Below, in pieces: positions 33,051 to 45,393 of a stretch of DNA of 64,000 nt (positions are counted from its first letter, which is position 1; every line of letters begins with the position of its first letter). The DNA lies in assembly GCF_005239225.2 (NCBI RefSeq), contig NC_133301.1:14756318-14820317 (forward strand), given 5' to 3'. Made by a program: the position numbers and the translations under genes. The notes below the pieces were generated by a model. It saw only the letters and a program-made list of their open reading frames with translations. It ran no database searches and was not told where the DNA came from. This stretch comes from Populus alba. Taxonomy: Eukaryota > Streptophyta > Magnoliopsida > Malpighiales > Salicaceae.

Positions 33051-34215
33051 AAATTAATTGTCTTCCGGTTTGTAATCTTATTGATTTTGGTCCTCCTTTT
33101 AATTACTATTTATTTTGCTTTTGATGCCTTTTGAAGTGTGGATCAATTTGATTTTTTTTATTCGATTTGATCCCTCTATGTTTAGATGCTCTATTTCTTT
33201 GCTTTATACTTCTCTTCACTTCTTTTTTTTTACAATTTCATCCCTTTTAATTTTATTGTTTTTTTTAAATTTATTTTTTGTCCTCATTCTTTTTATTACT
33301 ATATTCTTATCATTGTCTTGATTTATCTTTTTTTCAATTTTGTCCCTTAAATTTAATTTCATTTAGTTTTTTTTATCCAATTTTGGTCCTCATTCTTTCA
33401 ATAATTTTTTTTCTTAGTTTTTTTGTTTTCCAATTTAGCCCCCTAATTATTTTCTTTCATTTTTTTATACCATGTTTGGTTTGTATTCTATAGGTTTTAA
33501 ATTGTTTTACAATTAGATATTATACTTTGTTATTTTTTCGTGGTAATCTTCCAACAAGACAGTCCTTTATTGAAAATTGAATTTTTTTTTTCAAATTCAT
33601 CATTTGACATTTGGTTATTAAGCCCTTCGCTTCTTCTTTTTTCATGGTTTTCTTTTTGTTGAGTTGTCACGATCTCATATCTTAGGTAATAAGTTAGTTA
33701 AGCTAACCATGGTTGCCTCATATTTTTTTCCTTGGTTTTTTTTTTTTTATGAAATTGATTTTTTTTAACAATTTCATACTTTGACATTAAATTATGGGCC
33801 CTTGAGCTATGTGATTTTTTCACCTTTTTTTTTTTTTCTATTTGGTTATCTTGAGTGCGGGTTAATCAAGTTAACACGGGTTAGCATGCATTTTCTTACT
33901 CAATATTTTTTTATTTAACTTTGGTTTTGTTTTTCTAAGTCTTTCTTTTGAAAGTCTAATTTTTTTCTCATGTCGTAAGTGGCTGGTCAATTTAATTTTT
34001 TCTACTAGGTCATCCTTTTGAAACTCTTTTTGGTTTCATCTTTAAAATTAGATTATTAGACCTTGAACTTTACAATTTTTCTTTATTTTTATTTTTATTT
34101 TTATTTTGCAGGTTTTTTTGATCTCGTATCTTAGATCATGTTTTAATTAATTTAACATGGGTTGTTTTGAATTATTATCGCTTGAATATCTATTTTTAGA
34201 GTTGAAAAAAAATTG
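33050..34215. repeat. T-rich degenerate repeat array
   Basis: Reiterated TCAATTTGATTTTTTTTATT, TTTTGGTCCTCATTCTTT and TTTTTCAATTTTGTCCC-type phrases with GATCTCATATCTTAGGT and GGTTAATCAAGTTAACACGGG. These correspond to the complement of phrases in the 55.8-57.2 kb array. Open frames here are poly-Phe/Leu artefacts. Confidence 0.55.
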
Positions 34216-35205
34216 ATCTGACCCACGATATAGTCTATAACACCTATTTAGTTTTTCTTTCAAAAAGGCACACTTTTAACCATCCACAGATACACACTTA
34301 GCCATTGCCTTTACGAGAAAACAGAGGTCTCAAGTTGATTAGTGAAAGAATAAAAAAATAGTGAATTTTAACATTGTCAAGACAGAAAAGTTCCAGTCTT
34401 TTTTTATTAGTGAAGAAAGTTCTTTAAGGTTTCCGACCAATTTTGTGTCCATTTTCTTTCAATGCACTCATAATTCTTACTTTCACGATGTAAATGTAAT
34501 GTTAGCCTCGCAAGTCTCCACTTCATCTTTGGCTTTACGAAAGAACTTGATGGGAGGTAGTCATTTACTCGCATGGCAGACGAATCTAATGTTAGCCTCA
34601 CAATCCTCATGTCAATTCTATAAACGATTCCTTTATGAATTTAATCGGCAATAATTCATTGAATAAATTGGACATGAATATTGTAAACCCTATTTCTCCA
34701 TTCTTTTTAAGAACATAAAATAGCTCAATTTCATTAATATTTATTGATTTTAATAATTGAGATTGAGTTCCATGCGAAAGACTCAAATCTTAAATCTTGG
34801 ATGTCTTGCTCTTAATTTTTTTTATATATTAATTGATTCTCTTGTATTTATTTAGTATGGAATAGTTTCTCTAACAATGTTAAATAAAATAGAAATATTT
34901 CTATTACTAAACTTGGAAAAATTATAACAAAATAAATTGTAACATTTTATATTTTGAAAAGTACACCCTGTTATCCTTTTTCTAAATTACATTTGTTGAT
35001 TTTTTTTTATTTTTAAAAAAAGATACTTTGTAAGAAAAATAAAACGAAAGGGATACCCACAAACACTACCTCAATTGACATGACCAAAAAGAACAAATCA
35101 AATGTTTTTGAATTCTCTAATGGAGAGGGCGTATAATAGAACAGGGGGTGAGCCATCAACACAGAAGTCATCAGCATAGTAATAGATATAAATTCTGAGT
35201 GGACT
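34216..35205. other. intergenic, no confident gene
   Basis: 34436-34475 shares CCAATTTTGTGTCC..TTTCTTTCAATG with 26690-26720 near copy 3 and weakly with bHLH promoters. No coding gene recognised. Confidence 0.35.
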
Positions 35206-35345
35206 TTCTGACAAGAGACCCACCGGCCACCACAATATAGCCTCCACCATGAGTCAAGGAGTCTTCGGCCACGATTTTCCAAAATGTACCGCACCAACAG
35301 GCGTGGACGGTTGAATCAAAGGCGAGCAGCATAAAATCAAATGCC
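35206..35345 (+). repeat. recurrent bHLH 3'-flank module, diverged copy at 35 kb
   Basis: GACAAGAGACCCACC (as at 14096), CACCATGAGTCAAGGAGTCTTC, GATTTTCCA, GGCGTGGACGGTTGAATCAAAG and GCATAAAATC in module order. It is the most distant recognisable member and includes the upstream GAGACCCACC part shared with 14 kb. Confidence 0.55.
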
Positions 35346-38300
35346 AATTGATACCTCTTTGGATGCGTGCGTGAGTGTAATATGTCTCCATTATCTAATA
35401 TATCTAAAAGAGATGGGAGCATTGAAAGAAGCAGTTTTTTTTTTTCATCCACCCCCCCTCCCCCTTTCCTTTCATTTTCATCCTTATTTTCTCTTTTTTT
35501 ATTCTTCTTTCAACATTTGCTTTTGCTTGATTTTGAATTTATAAATTATTTTAATTTTTTTCTATAAAATTATCGTAGTTTCAAATAAATATCTCGATAT
35601 TTAGTTTGTATTTGATTTTATAAACATCTATTTTTATCATCATATAATTAAATAAAAATTATTTAGAAAAAACAAAATTTTTAGATCAATTGGAGTTCAT
35701 CACTCAGATTATGAATTTTATAGGTTAAACTGTAAAACCCGGGTCAATTCAATACATCAACATCTTAATATTAAAAAAATTATTATCTCTTGTTTTATAT
35801 TTTAAAATGAAATCATATATTTTATCGATTATTCAGGTTGTTTTTATAATTTTTTAACTTGATTGGGTTATGTCTAAACATTTCCTTCACAATCTAAAAG
35901 TTTCAAGATTGATTCCATTGAAAACGAGTTTAATAATAATATCAAATTGTTTTTTTATGGTTTGTACTCTTTTTTTTACATTAAAATTTTGTTTGATTCG
36001 AGCAGTAGCCTAACGTGACCATGTAAACTAGTTTAACAATAAAAAAGTGTTTTCATAAATACGATGATTCATAACTTGATAATTTAGATTTTTGAAATAT
36101 TACCTCATTTCGTGTAAATTGGCAGAGTTACATAGAGGAGACGATGGAATTGTCCACCTTGCATTTTCAAAATATTTATTTTAGCTTTAATTTTAGTAGT
36201 TCAAATGTATAAAGATAAAAAAAAAAATGAAGATTTTTTAAATAGTTTAGATTTTTTAAACATTATTTCATTACGTGTAATTTTTCATAGTTAGAAGCTC
36301 GATCAAGGGCAGAGTTATATAGAAGAGATGGAGGAATTGTTCATCTTACATTTTCAAAATATTTATTTAAACATCTTTAATGTTAGAGAAATATAGAATT
36401 AATTAACTTCACATAACAACTTAAATTTATATAATTTTTTTAATATAATATTAAAATTTTAATAATCAAATTGTCATAAATTTAAATTTTACTATCTCAT
36501 TCTAATTAATTAAATTAATAAAATTAAATACAAGATAATGATAAATTTATACAAGTTGTAAATTTAAATAATTTTTATTTAAAGAGATTATAATAAAGAG
36601 TTATTTAAAATTATTATTCAGAATTATATTTAATAATTTAAATTTTTTTAAGTTGAAATAATTCTTTAATATTTTAACGGTTCAAATTAACTTTTTTATT
36701 TATCTTTAACTATTAGCTCTTCTTATACTTTTTTGAAAAAAAAAGTTATTTGCCCACTTATCTTTAAATCTTAGTTGCAACCTCACCCTGATCTTGATAT
36801 CAACTTGTAAGAGAGTAATCTAAATCAGTTATTGAGCTTTATCTAAAAAAGTAGTTTTTTTAGTGAAAAAATTCTTAGATACGGTATTAAAATTTTAATA
36901 ATAATGTGTTTGATGTATTTAATGTTTTTTCATAAATTTTATTTTATTTATCCTATCCATAAACAAATTAACTTGCAACACACTCACGGAATCGATTCAT
37001 GACAGCAATACAAGGTCGAATAAAGAAAAAGGCCGAGGAGCAGCACTAACTAGCTAGCAATAATTTACGAAAAAGGAATAAACAGCTGGGTGAAAAGTGC
37101 ACAAAATCATGCAGCAGGAATTCAAAGGTATAGACCAAGCTGCAGCACTAGCCAGTAGCCACTAGCTAGCTTTACTTTGCGAGATAGGAATCGACAGTTT
37201 TGTTGAAAAATAAATGATGGTGATATTAATTGAGTGACGTAAGAGGGTGACATATTTATATAAAAGCAATCATTGACATCACGAGAAAAACTAGAACATT
37301 ATCATCAAAGCCCACAAATCTCAAGAGGTTAGATTTTAAAATCATCTGAAGATTGAAAAGTGGATAGCTTTATTAGTTCAAATTTTAAAATTATTAAAAA
37401 TTTATATAAATATTAATTTTAAAACTTATAAAATTAATTAAAAAACTAGTCTAAATAACTTGGATACGAAACAACAACAAATTTCATTTCTAGGAAATGA
37501 ATTTACATAATTGACTTCCCAAGACACCTTCACTGAACACGAATGCGATCTATCGTTTTCAAGCCTACTCATCCTATGAGAGAAATCATCTTTTTTTCTT
37601 ATCTTTTTTTAAGAACGAACATGGAAATACATGTGTGAAACGAGATCACTGAAGATTTTTTGACATCACCCTAGACAATTAATGAAATATTTGAACAACT
37701 CAATTCGCAAACGTTTCTTCCACGAAATTAGCAAAAATACAGATGATGTAATTAATGCATGTCTTATTGCATATTCTTGTAGTTTTGTCACCATTCTTCT
37801 GTAAAATTCAATGATATATACACACACACACACACATGAACTATTGATGTGTAGAAACTAATGTTTGATCCTTGAAAAAAAGTTAAAAAGCAAGTCAAAT
37901 AATTCGTTACTTAATATATTGCAATTACTACGAATTACACAATAGTTATAAGGTCACAGTTAGTCTTTAAGTATTCCTCATTTACCTATTTTAATAACCA
38001 TTAAACTTTCATATTTCATAAAGAATTAAAACTATATATAAATATGATAAGATTTTTGGATGACACGAATGATATATATATCACTTGTGGATATCAATTT
38101 TATTTTAGTTTATGTGATGAAATCAATATTTTACACTTCACACGCACACACAAATATATAATGTATGTTGTCCTCACAACATGGAACACATTCAATCTCT
38201 TCCCAACCCTAGCCACACCAGGGCTCATCCCTTCCAGCTGTTGGCTCACGTCATCCACGAGCTCGTCACTTCTAGCCACATTCAAGTGGGTTGTTGACAC

Positions 38301-39202
38301 GTGTACGTTGTTGATCAACCTTGTTCTACAAGGTGATGGGATTTGACGCTGTAGAAAAATGGAGGTACTTGCGATTTGAATTGCAGGATGTGGGTTAGGG
38401 CAAGGGGTCCCAGGGTGGATGACGGAAAGCGAAGATGGACCTTACTTGGACAGCAACGATTCATGAAACAAGTGCCGCTGCTTGCCTTTGGTATCCTCGA
38501 CGACCACCAATTATATTATTATATAAAAAAAAAAATAGGCAAAGGTAAAACTATGTATCAAGAAATCAAGAAAATGACCCAGCATGATGAATTGGTCCTC
38601 TTGTGATATTGTGCTTTACGTGGGTCAATGTTTTTTTATTTATTTATTTTTTGTTCGTTACATGATATTCATGCTCAATTTGTTCACGAAAATGAAAAAT
38701 GGAGACTATTTAGGCCGCATATATTGATGTGGATTTTGTCATCTAGGATACAATCTCTTTGTTTCAATTATATATTGATGTACTGAATAATGATATCTTA
38801 TCTGCCATGTGTACACTTCTAAGTGGTAGAGGATGAAGGGACCACATATGAGGTTGTGATGGGATAGATTGTGCGCAAGGTTTAAAATGTAAGAATGTAA
38901 AACTCGAGGGATCACATGTGTAATTTATCCATTGCATGAAAGATACCCGTCGGAAAAGTAAAATCTCTCCCATTCTCCTATTTATTTTCAATGGTAAAAT
39001 TTTCCATGTATATAAATGTTATTTACATTTCATTATTAAAATTTTGAAAATACTTATAAAACGTTCCTCAAAGAGGAGAGTTTGGATTTTGTTTTGTTCA
39101 GCTTTGTTTCTTATTTTTGTCTTTGCTTGATTGGGATATATGGGTTTTTTTTCTCTCGGTTATTACTTTGTTGGGTTGGATTTATTAATATCATTAAAAA
39201 AA

Positions 39203-39243
<41 letters not shown>

Positions 39244-40839
39244 TGTGTGTGAAGTCCCAAAAATATCTCATGCCCAATAAAAAAGTACAAAACATCTTCG
39301 GACCATTGTAAAAAAACACAAAACAAGCTTTAAGATGATGTGTGATTTAAGTGTCTCGGTGTTCCGCCCCGGGCTAAATATTTTTATTTTTTATAAAATA
39401 TTATTTATATAGGTTTTGTCAAAGTATTTTGATAATTCAAAAATATAACAAATGAAACAAAATTTATACACACATGTAATTAAATAAACTAAGAATTATG
39501 TGCATTAATAAATCAAGTAAAAATAATTAATGACACCTAAAAAACAAAACATGAAAAACCGAAGAGAGAATTGTAAATCAATATATTGAATCTTGAAAAA
39601 TAAAACATTAAATTGATTGAATAAAATAAAAAGAAGAAATAAATAATATGCAAGGCTATACATATTAAGAATATCATCAAAAAATAAACATTTTTATTTT
39701 CAAAAACATAGTTTATCTATATAAAAGATAAAAACAAAACTATATATAGATGAACCAAAAAATCACTTCAGAAATTAAACACATAACAAAAAATCAATAT
39801 TTTTTAAAAGAAGCTCCTTAAATAAAATAAAAGAGGATGAGCTTTTGTCCATTTTTTTTTATTTTTAGATTTTTAACAGTCATGTCACTTTATTTATTTT
39901 CAATTGCATTCTTTAAAATTATATTTTTCATAGCAACCATAATTATCAAACCTGGCATAGGATTAATCCAACCAATGGATTGGGTCTTAGGTTACATGGG
40001 TTGACTCAGGTTAATCCTGAAAAATTTAAAAAAAAATATATTTGAGATTTTAATATTTTATATGAAAAAAATTAAGAAATAATACATGTGGATATATGTT
40101 ATACATGCATGTTTTAAGCAATTAAGTTTAAAAGATTATTTCAAAATATTTTTTATCCCATATTTGAAAGATAACATCTTATTCTTTTAAGTTGAAGTAT
40201 TTAAACTAAAAATATATTTTTTTATTCCATATTGAAAAAACATAACTTTTTTCTTGTGAATATAAAATATATATACTAAAGGGTTTCAAATCTCACATTA
40301 AAAAAAATATAATTCTTCTAGTTTTTATAAAATAAACTTTAAAATAAGTTAGTAATCAATAAGTTAATAACCTAAAAGTAAACCTTAACTAAATCATCTT
40401 GACGACAATGTTTCAAAATCTAAAATATATAAATACAAAATTATTTAATGTTTACAACTAGAAGTAACTAATATGTTCAGATGCTTGCTTCTTTTCTTTT
40501 TTTTTTTCTTTAATCTAAGGAACTTAAAATTTATGGTAAAAACTTGAGTATTTGCAAAAACAATTTTAATCGAAGAATTTAAAGATTATTTAATGATAAA
40601 ATTAGTATATTTATAAAAATATATATTAAATGATTAATTTAAGGTAATAATGATTTAAAAGAGCTTTAAATTCAAGAAACAAATATATTTGTTTTTAAAT
40701 TTTAAGTTGATTAATGTTCTAAAATTTATATATTTTTATTTTAAAAAATCTGGATGATTCAGGAAATATTTATATCCTTTGAATCTTGTCGTTTTTTTTT
40801 TAAAAAAAACACACGGAAAAATCCTTTTTTTTATAACCT

Positions 40840-40883
<44 letters not shown>

Positions 40884-43440
40884 CTTACCTATTATTAATG
40901 ATATAATAATTACGGTAAAATCTATCTTTCAGTCTTGAGATCGACTTGATATAAATCTACAGAGTCCTGTATAATTTCTGAATTCGTTTTATTTTCTGAA
41001 GACGAAAATATGGTGCATCTGCTTTTCTTCTGCATCAGTTAGCTTGCATTTTAAAGCTTGCATTTTGAAGTACCCTTTACCAGATCAGAACTGACTTGAC
41101 ATTAATATGACCACCTAATAGCTCAATTTTGGTTCTCCAGCATTTTTTTATATCTTGTTTTATTTTTATTTTTTTATTCAAAAAATTAAAAAAACTTAAA
41201 AATCTTAAAAATATATTTCTCTTAGATGAACTACTATTTTTTCTATCAAAACAAGGTCTATCAGGTCAATACAAATCCAACTATGTCGATCTAAGTAAAA
41301 AAAATGAGTTTTAGGCAATTTCAGATCAAAACAGTTATTTTTAATTAAAATGGAGTCCATCATATCAATATGGGTCAATCTATATTAGTTAGGGTAAAGA
41401 AAAAAAAAAAGTTCAAGGTCATTTCATGTCTGAACTTTATTTTTTTGATCAAAACCAGATCCATTGTGGTTAATACATGTCTAACTGTGTTGACCAAAGT
41501 AAAAAGTAAGTTTCGATTGTTTTGATTAAAATTATTATTTTCAATTAAAATCAAGTTATCTAGTTAATAATAATTAAAAAAATATTAAAATTAAATTTTT
41601 AGGAATCAAAATTAATTTTTCATGGATTAAACAATTTTTTTAAATACTGATTTAAATTTTTAATTTTACCCTTATATATAATAAAAAAAAATTAATAATA
41701 AAAAAGTTTTTTTTTTTCAACACAACATGATAGCCGATGAAAATTTTCTTCGAAATGGTCCGTGTTTCATGCTGTGTGCGCGTGGTGAAAGTAAAAAAAA
41801 AAAAAAATGTAATATCAATGTTAAGAACTAAGAAATACTATTCATGTTTTTTTTTTTTTATCTAACATATTGATTGGTTTTTTAAGAAATAAAAAATACC
41901 AAAAAACGTCACAACCGTTAGATCCAGCTTCAGAGACCCTCCAGCCGTAGTTCCAGAACTGTATACTTGACTCATCCACACCAGATCACTACCCAGAAAT
42001 AACCAAAACTGTTAGATCTAAACCTCCCATCATCTCAACCGTTCCCTGTAAGCAAGTTCACAGGAATGCAATAGGAGCATCCCACTTGATCACCGAGTCA
42101 GGAAATCAAGACTGTCGATCAAATTTCAAATTGATCATATCTAGATCGTTGGATTGGATGTGAAGCGATCTAGACCATCCAAAATAAAATTGTTTGTTAT
42201 TGTTTTGGTATAAAGTGAATGTTTTACAGAAAAGATTAGCTCCATCAAAAACCGAAAATTTTATATGGATGTTGCTACTTGGTAGATTATTTTTTTGGTT
42301 ATTTTTTAAAAAAATAATAAAAAAAAATATTTAATTAAAATCACTATTTAAATTGCACTGCATCTTTTTTTTTTTTTTTTACTTGGGTATCCTCACACCC
42401 TTTTTAAAAGGTGAGACCAGTCCCGTTTGGGGTTCGTGACTACTTCTCCTAATAAGTGTGTTTTCTCGGAATCGAATTTTGTATTCTCACTTTACAGAAA
42501 ATATAACAGTACCTTTAACTATTAGACCACTATTTAAGTTGCACCACACTCTAAATACATGCTAATGCTAATAGGAGTAATCATTCATACATTTCTAACT
42601 AATTAATAAAGAATTCATGAATTTAATAGAACAATCATGCTTAGGTTTCAACCATGCCCTAACTACAATTGGTATTTGTTATTCATGAATAGAAATAAAG
42701 AAATCTAAGATAATTTATAAAGAATGAATAAACCAAACACCACAACATTAAAAGTGGGATTTAACAATTTAACTACGCTATAACAAAATCCCAATGCTGA
42801 GAAATGGTATGTAAAGAAAATAATTAAGATGGGTGGTCTTCTATTCCTCATTTTGTATATCCCAACATTAAAACAAGATGTATAATTTAATTTCGTTCTA
42901 GCCAAGTCAGTCCGCTTCCTCTAGCCGAAATCACACGTTGTCAACGGTCTTCCATTTCTCATTTTTATGAACAGCACACGCATGCCCCTTCAGACGGGCA
43001 TGCAGTCGTGAACTTGGTCCGTATTATCCCCCACATTCATGAACAAATTAATTCCTTATTTTCAAAGTTGGAAAGTGAAGGTTAAAAACTTGTTCTCTTG
43101 ACAAGTTATTCTCCAACAAATGGAGACTTTTTTTATTTATTTTTTAATTTTTTTGCTATTTGACAAGTTAAATTTTTTTTATCCCATGATTTGTCTTCAG
43201 ACATGCTTAGCTCTAGCAGGAATCACACGTTGTCAATGGTCTTCTATTTCTCATGGTCATGAACAGCGCACACATGCCCTTTTACACGTGCATGCATTAA
43301 TAGGAGTTTTTTTTTTTTTTTTTCTGCTGTCCATTCAGTACTGATCCGTCTAATTACTCTGTTTCTCATCTGGAAATCAAAGTAGGTGGCCATTTAACGT
43401 ATTAATTGCGTACAGGTTTCAAAATGCAACCATGAGTATG
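35346..43440. other. gene-poor AT-rich intergenic
   Basis: No supported gene. Less AT-biased islands at about 38170-38500 and 41900-42190 may be scraps of genes or transposons, but I recognise no family. AT microsatellites are at 39206-39240 and 40843-40881. Two copies of a short repeat (ATCACACGTTGTCAA(C/T)GGTCTTC, then CATGCCC) occur at about 42928-43005 and 43219-43298. Confidence 0.45.
42928..43298. repeat. pair of short direct repeats
   Basis: About 80 bp repeated 290 bp apart: ATCACACGTTGTCAACGGTCTTCCATTTCTCAT, ATGAACAGC(A/G)CAC.CATGCCC, GCATGCA. Related, more diverged members lie in the 17.8-22.3 kb duplications, and 46990-47130 matches their GTAACCAAAGAGA..GGACCCCAA part in inverse orientation. 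Confidence 0.6.
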
Positions 43441-43459
43441 ATCATGGAGGCATCCGATC

Positions 43460-43581
43460 ATGCAAGTCGACTAGACGACATAAGTACAGTAATTTCACCA
43501 TGTTTTTGTCTTTTTTGATTTTAAAAAAGACAAAAACATGGTGAAATTACTGTGTACTTATGTCGTCTACTCCACTTGCAT
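43460..43581. repeat. 122-nt near-perfect long hairpin
   Basis: The left arm 43460-43516 and right arm 43523-43581 are complementary with two mismatches and one 2-nt bulge, closing on a 6-nt GATTTT loop. The innermost 41 bp from the bulge to the loop pair without error (left 43476-43516 region). No coding frame is associated. Almost identical arms imply recent inverted duplication. It may be a foldback MITE, or a young small-RNA (miRNA or siRNA) precursor. Without small-RNA data either is possible. Confidence 0.8.
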
Positions 43582-44877
43582 CCTAAACTACAACTTGATG
43601 TCTATAGTTCTATAATTAGTTTGGGAAATTAATAAAAGTAAGCCTTGAACACAGACAAACAGCAACATCCATCCATCTTTTCTTTTCTTTTCTTTTTTAT
43701 AATCAAAAGATACATTGGAAACGCCTTGGAGAATCAGGACCGGAGGAAACAGAGACCAAGGAGCAAAGCATAATGAAAAACAAAAACAGACGAAAAGCCA
43801 ATAAATAAATAAAAACGAGATTACAACCAAGACTAGAGTCAGCTACCATCCTGTGACAATCTGCAATTTTGTCCTCTATAATTTCTGATTCATACAAGAC
43901 TGCAGATTTATGTCCAGCCGTCTTTACAGTAGAGGATTCAAGACAGGAAGCGACGCGTGCTATTTGCTGGATGTGACAGTTTTTAATTGCCGCCTAACAT
44001 GCAAGTCTCATTAATGTCAAGACTTGAGTGGCAGTGGCGTAGATATCAAAGTGCTAATAAATACAATATGTGAAAAATATTAACTTTTAACATGAACACT
44101 TGATCCTTGTTCTCTTACACAAGCTGATACATACTTCATATTAATAACTTAGCATTATGAACCTATATCTTGTAATTATGAGCTTTGTAAGAATTCTAGT
44201 ATTGACCTTCGTAAGTTCAGTTAACATCTCTCTTTCTTTGAATTGATCGCATACTTGAGGTTCATTGTTAAGATTTTAAAATATGTTTTGACTTAATTAA
44301 GCCCTTGTTTGAGGACACACAAGATGTTTGGAGGTATTTGATATACTTAATTTTTATTGTATTTTTACTTTAATGTTATGTTAGTTTATCTTTAGTTTCT
44401 TTTATTGTATATAGTTTTTATTTGTTTCATCTAATTTTATGTTCAAAGAAATAAATTCATGAATCATGGGTGGTTTTGAAGTAAAAAAAATTATCATTCA
44501 ATTCTTGAATTCTAGCAAAGCATTAGCCCCAATTGGGTTTAGATTCATGGTAGTGGGAATGCCTATTTAAGAGCCAATTAAATAATAATTAAAATTAACT
44601 TTAAAGATATCTAATTGACTTGTGTACACGTTTTGGGGGAAAGAAGGGAAGGAGAAAAGTAAAATTTTCTGTTGTTTTGTTTTATATAATAATTGAGGAA
44701 TTTCATTGATTGATGCTATTGCCATGGCGAACTAGCATGAAAAAGAAAACATAACTACATATACAAAACTGAAAAAGAAAAAATAATGAATAAATAATTA
44801 AAACCTACTTATTTGACCAATTCATAATATCATTTCAACCTCTAACTAAATCTATATTCGTACATTTCAAAAATTAT

Positions 44878-45172
44878 CAAAAAATAATCTCAACCCAATA
44901 ACTTAAGCTGTTAGGTGAGGTTCTAAAATATGATATATATTATTCTCTAACACACTCCCTTAAATGAAAGCTTTTTGAACTTGAAACTTGTAGAGATCCA
45001 CATTACTTTATGCTTAATTTTTTTATCAAATAAATAAATGGAGATAGTGAGATTCGATTTCGTGACTATTTGGTCATCAAGACTCTAATATCATGTCAAA
45101 GAATCATCTCAATTCAATAGTTTAATCTATTAGATGTAAGGTTCCAAAATATAATTTATATTATTCTCTAAC
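44878..45172. mobile_element. small element with about 75-bp direct terminal repeats (TRIM-like)
   Basis: 44878-44953 and 45098-45172 share (A)ATCATCTCAA..CAATA, TTAATCTATTAGATG-like sequence, GGTTC(T/C)AAAATAT and TATATTATTCTCTAAC. The interior has AAAGCTTTTTGAACTTGAAACTTG and GAGATTCGATTTCGTGAC. The region 19830-20070 has similar pieces in the complementary orientation. Class is uncertain: direct repeats suggest a terminal-repeat element, but no primer-binding site was identified. Confidence 0.45.
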
Positions 45173-45317
45173 AAAAAAACAAATTCTCAGTACATTAACT
45201 CATCCTTAAACCCCAAACTATTTCTATCCAATCAAACTCCCTCCACATAATACCATAAGCTAACATAGGAATAATCTTACACTGAAACTTTCAATTAACA
45301 AGGAAAGGCCATTGAAT

Positions 45318-45326
<9 letters not shown>

Positions 45327-45390
<64 letters not shown>
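45327..45390. repeat. AT microsatellite
   Basis: Uninterrupted AT dinucleotides, 32 units. Other AT runs are at 39206-39240 (followed by a GT run) and 40843-40881. Confidence 0.9.

Positions 45391-45393
<3 letters not shown>

Noticed and set aside
33115..33493. Phe/Leu-rich frames resembling membrane proteins
   Set aside because: Artefacts of the T-rich degenerate repeat.
38100..38606. frames on both strands in a less AT-rich island
   Set aside because: No known motif and the frames overlap in conflict; insufficient to call a gene.
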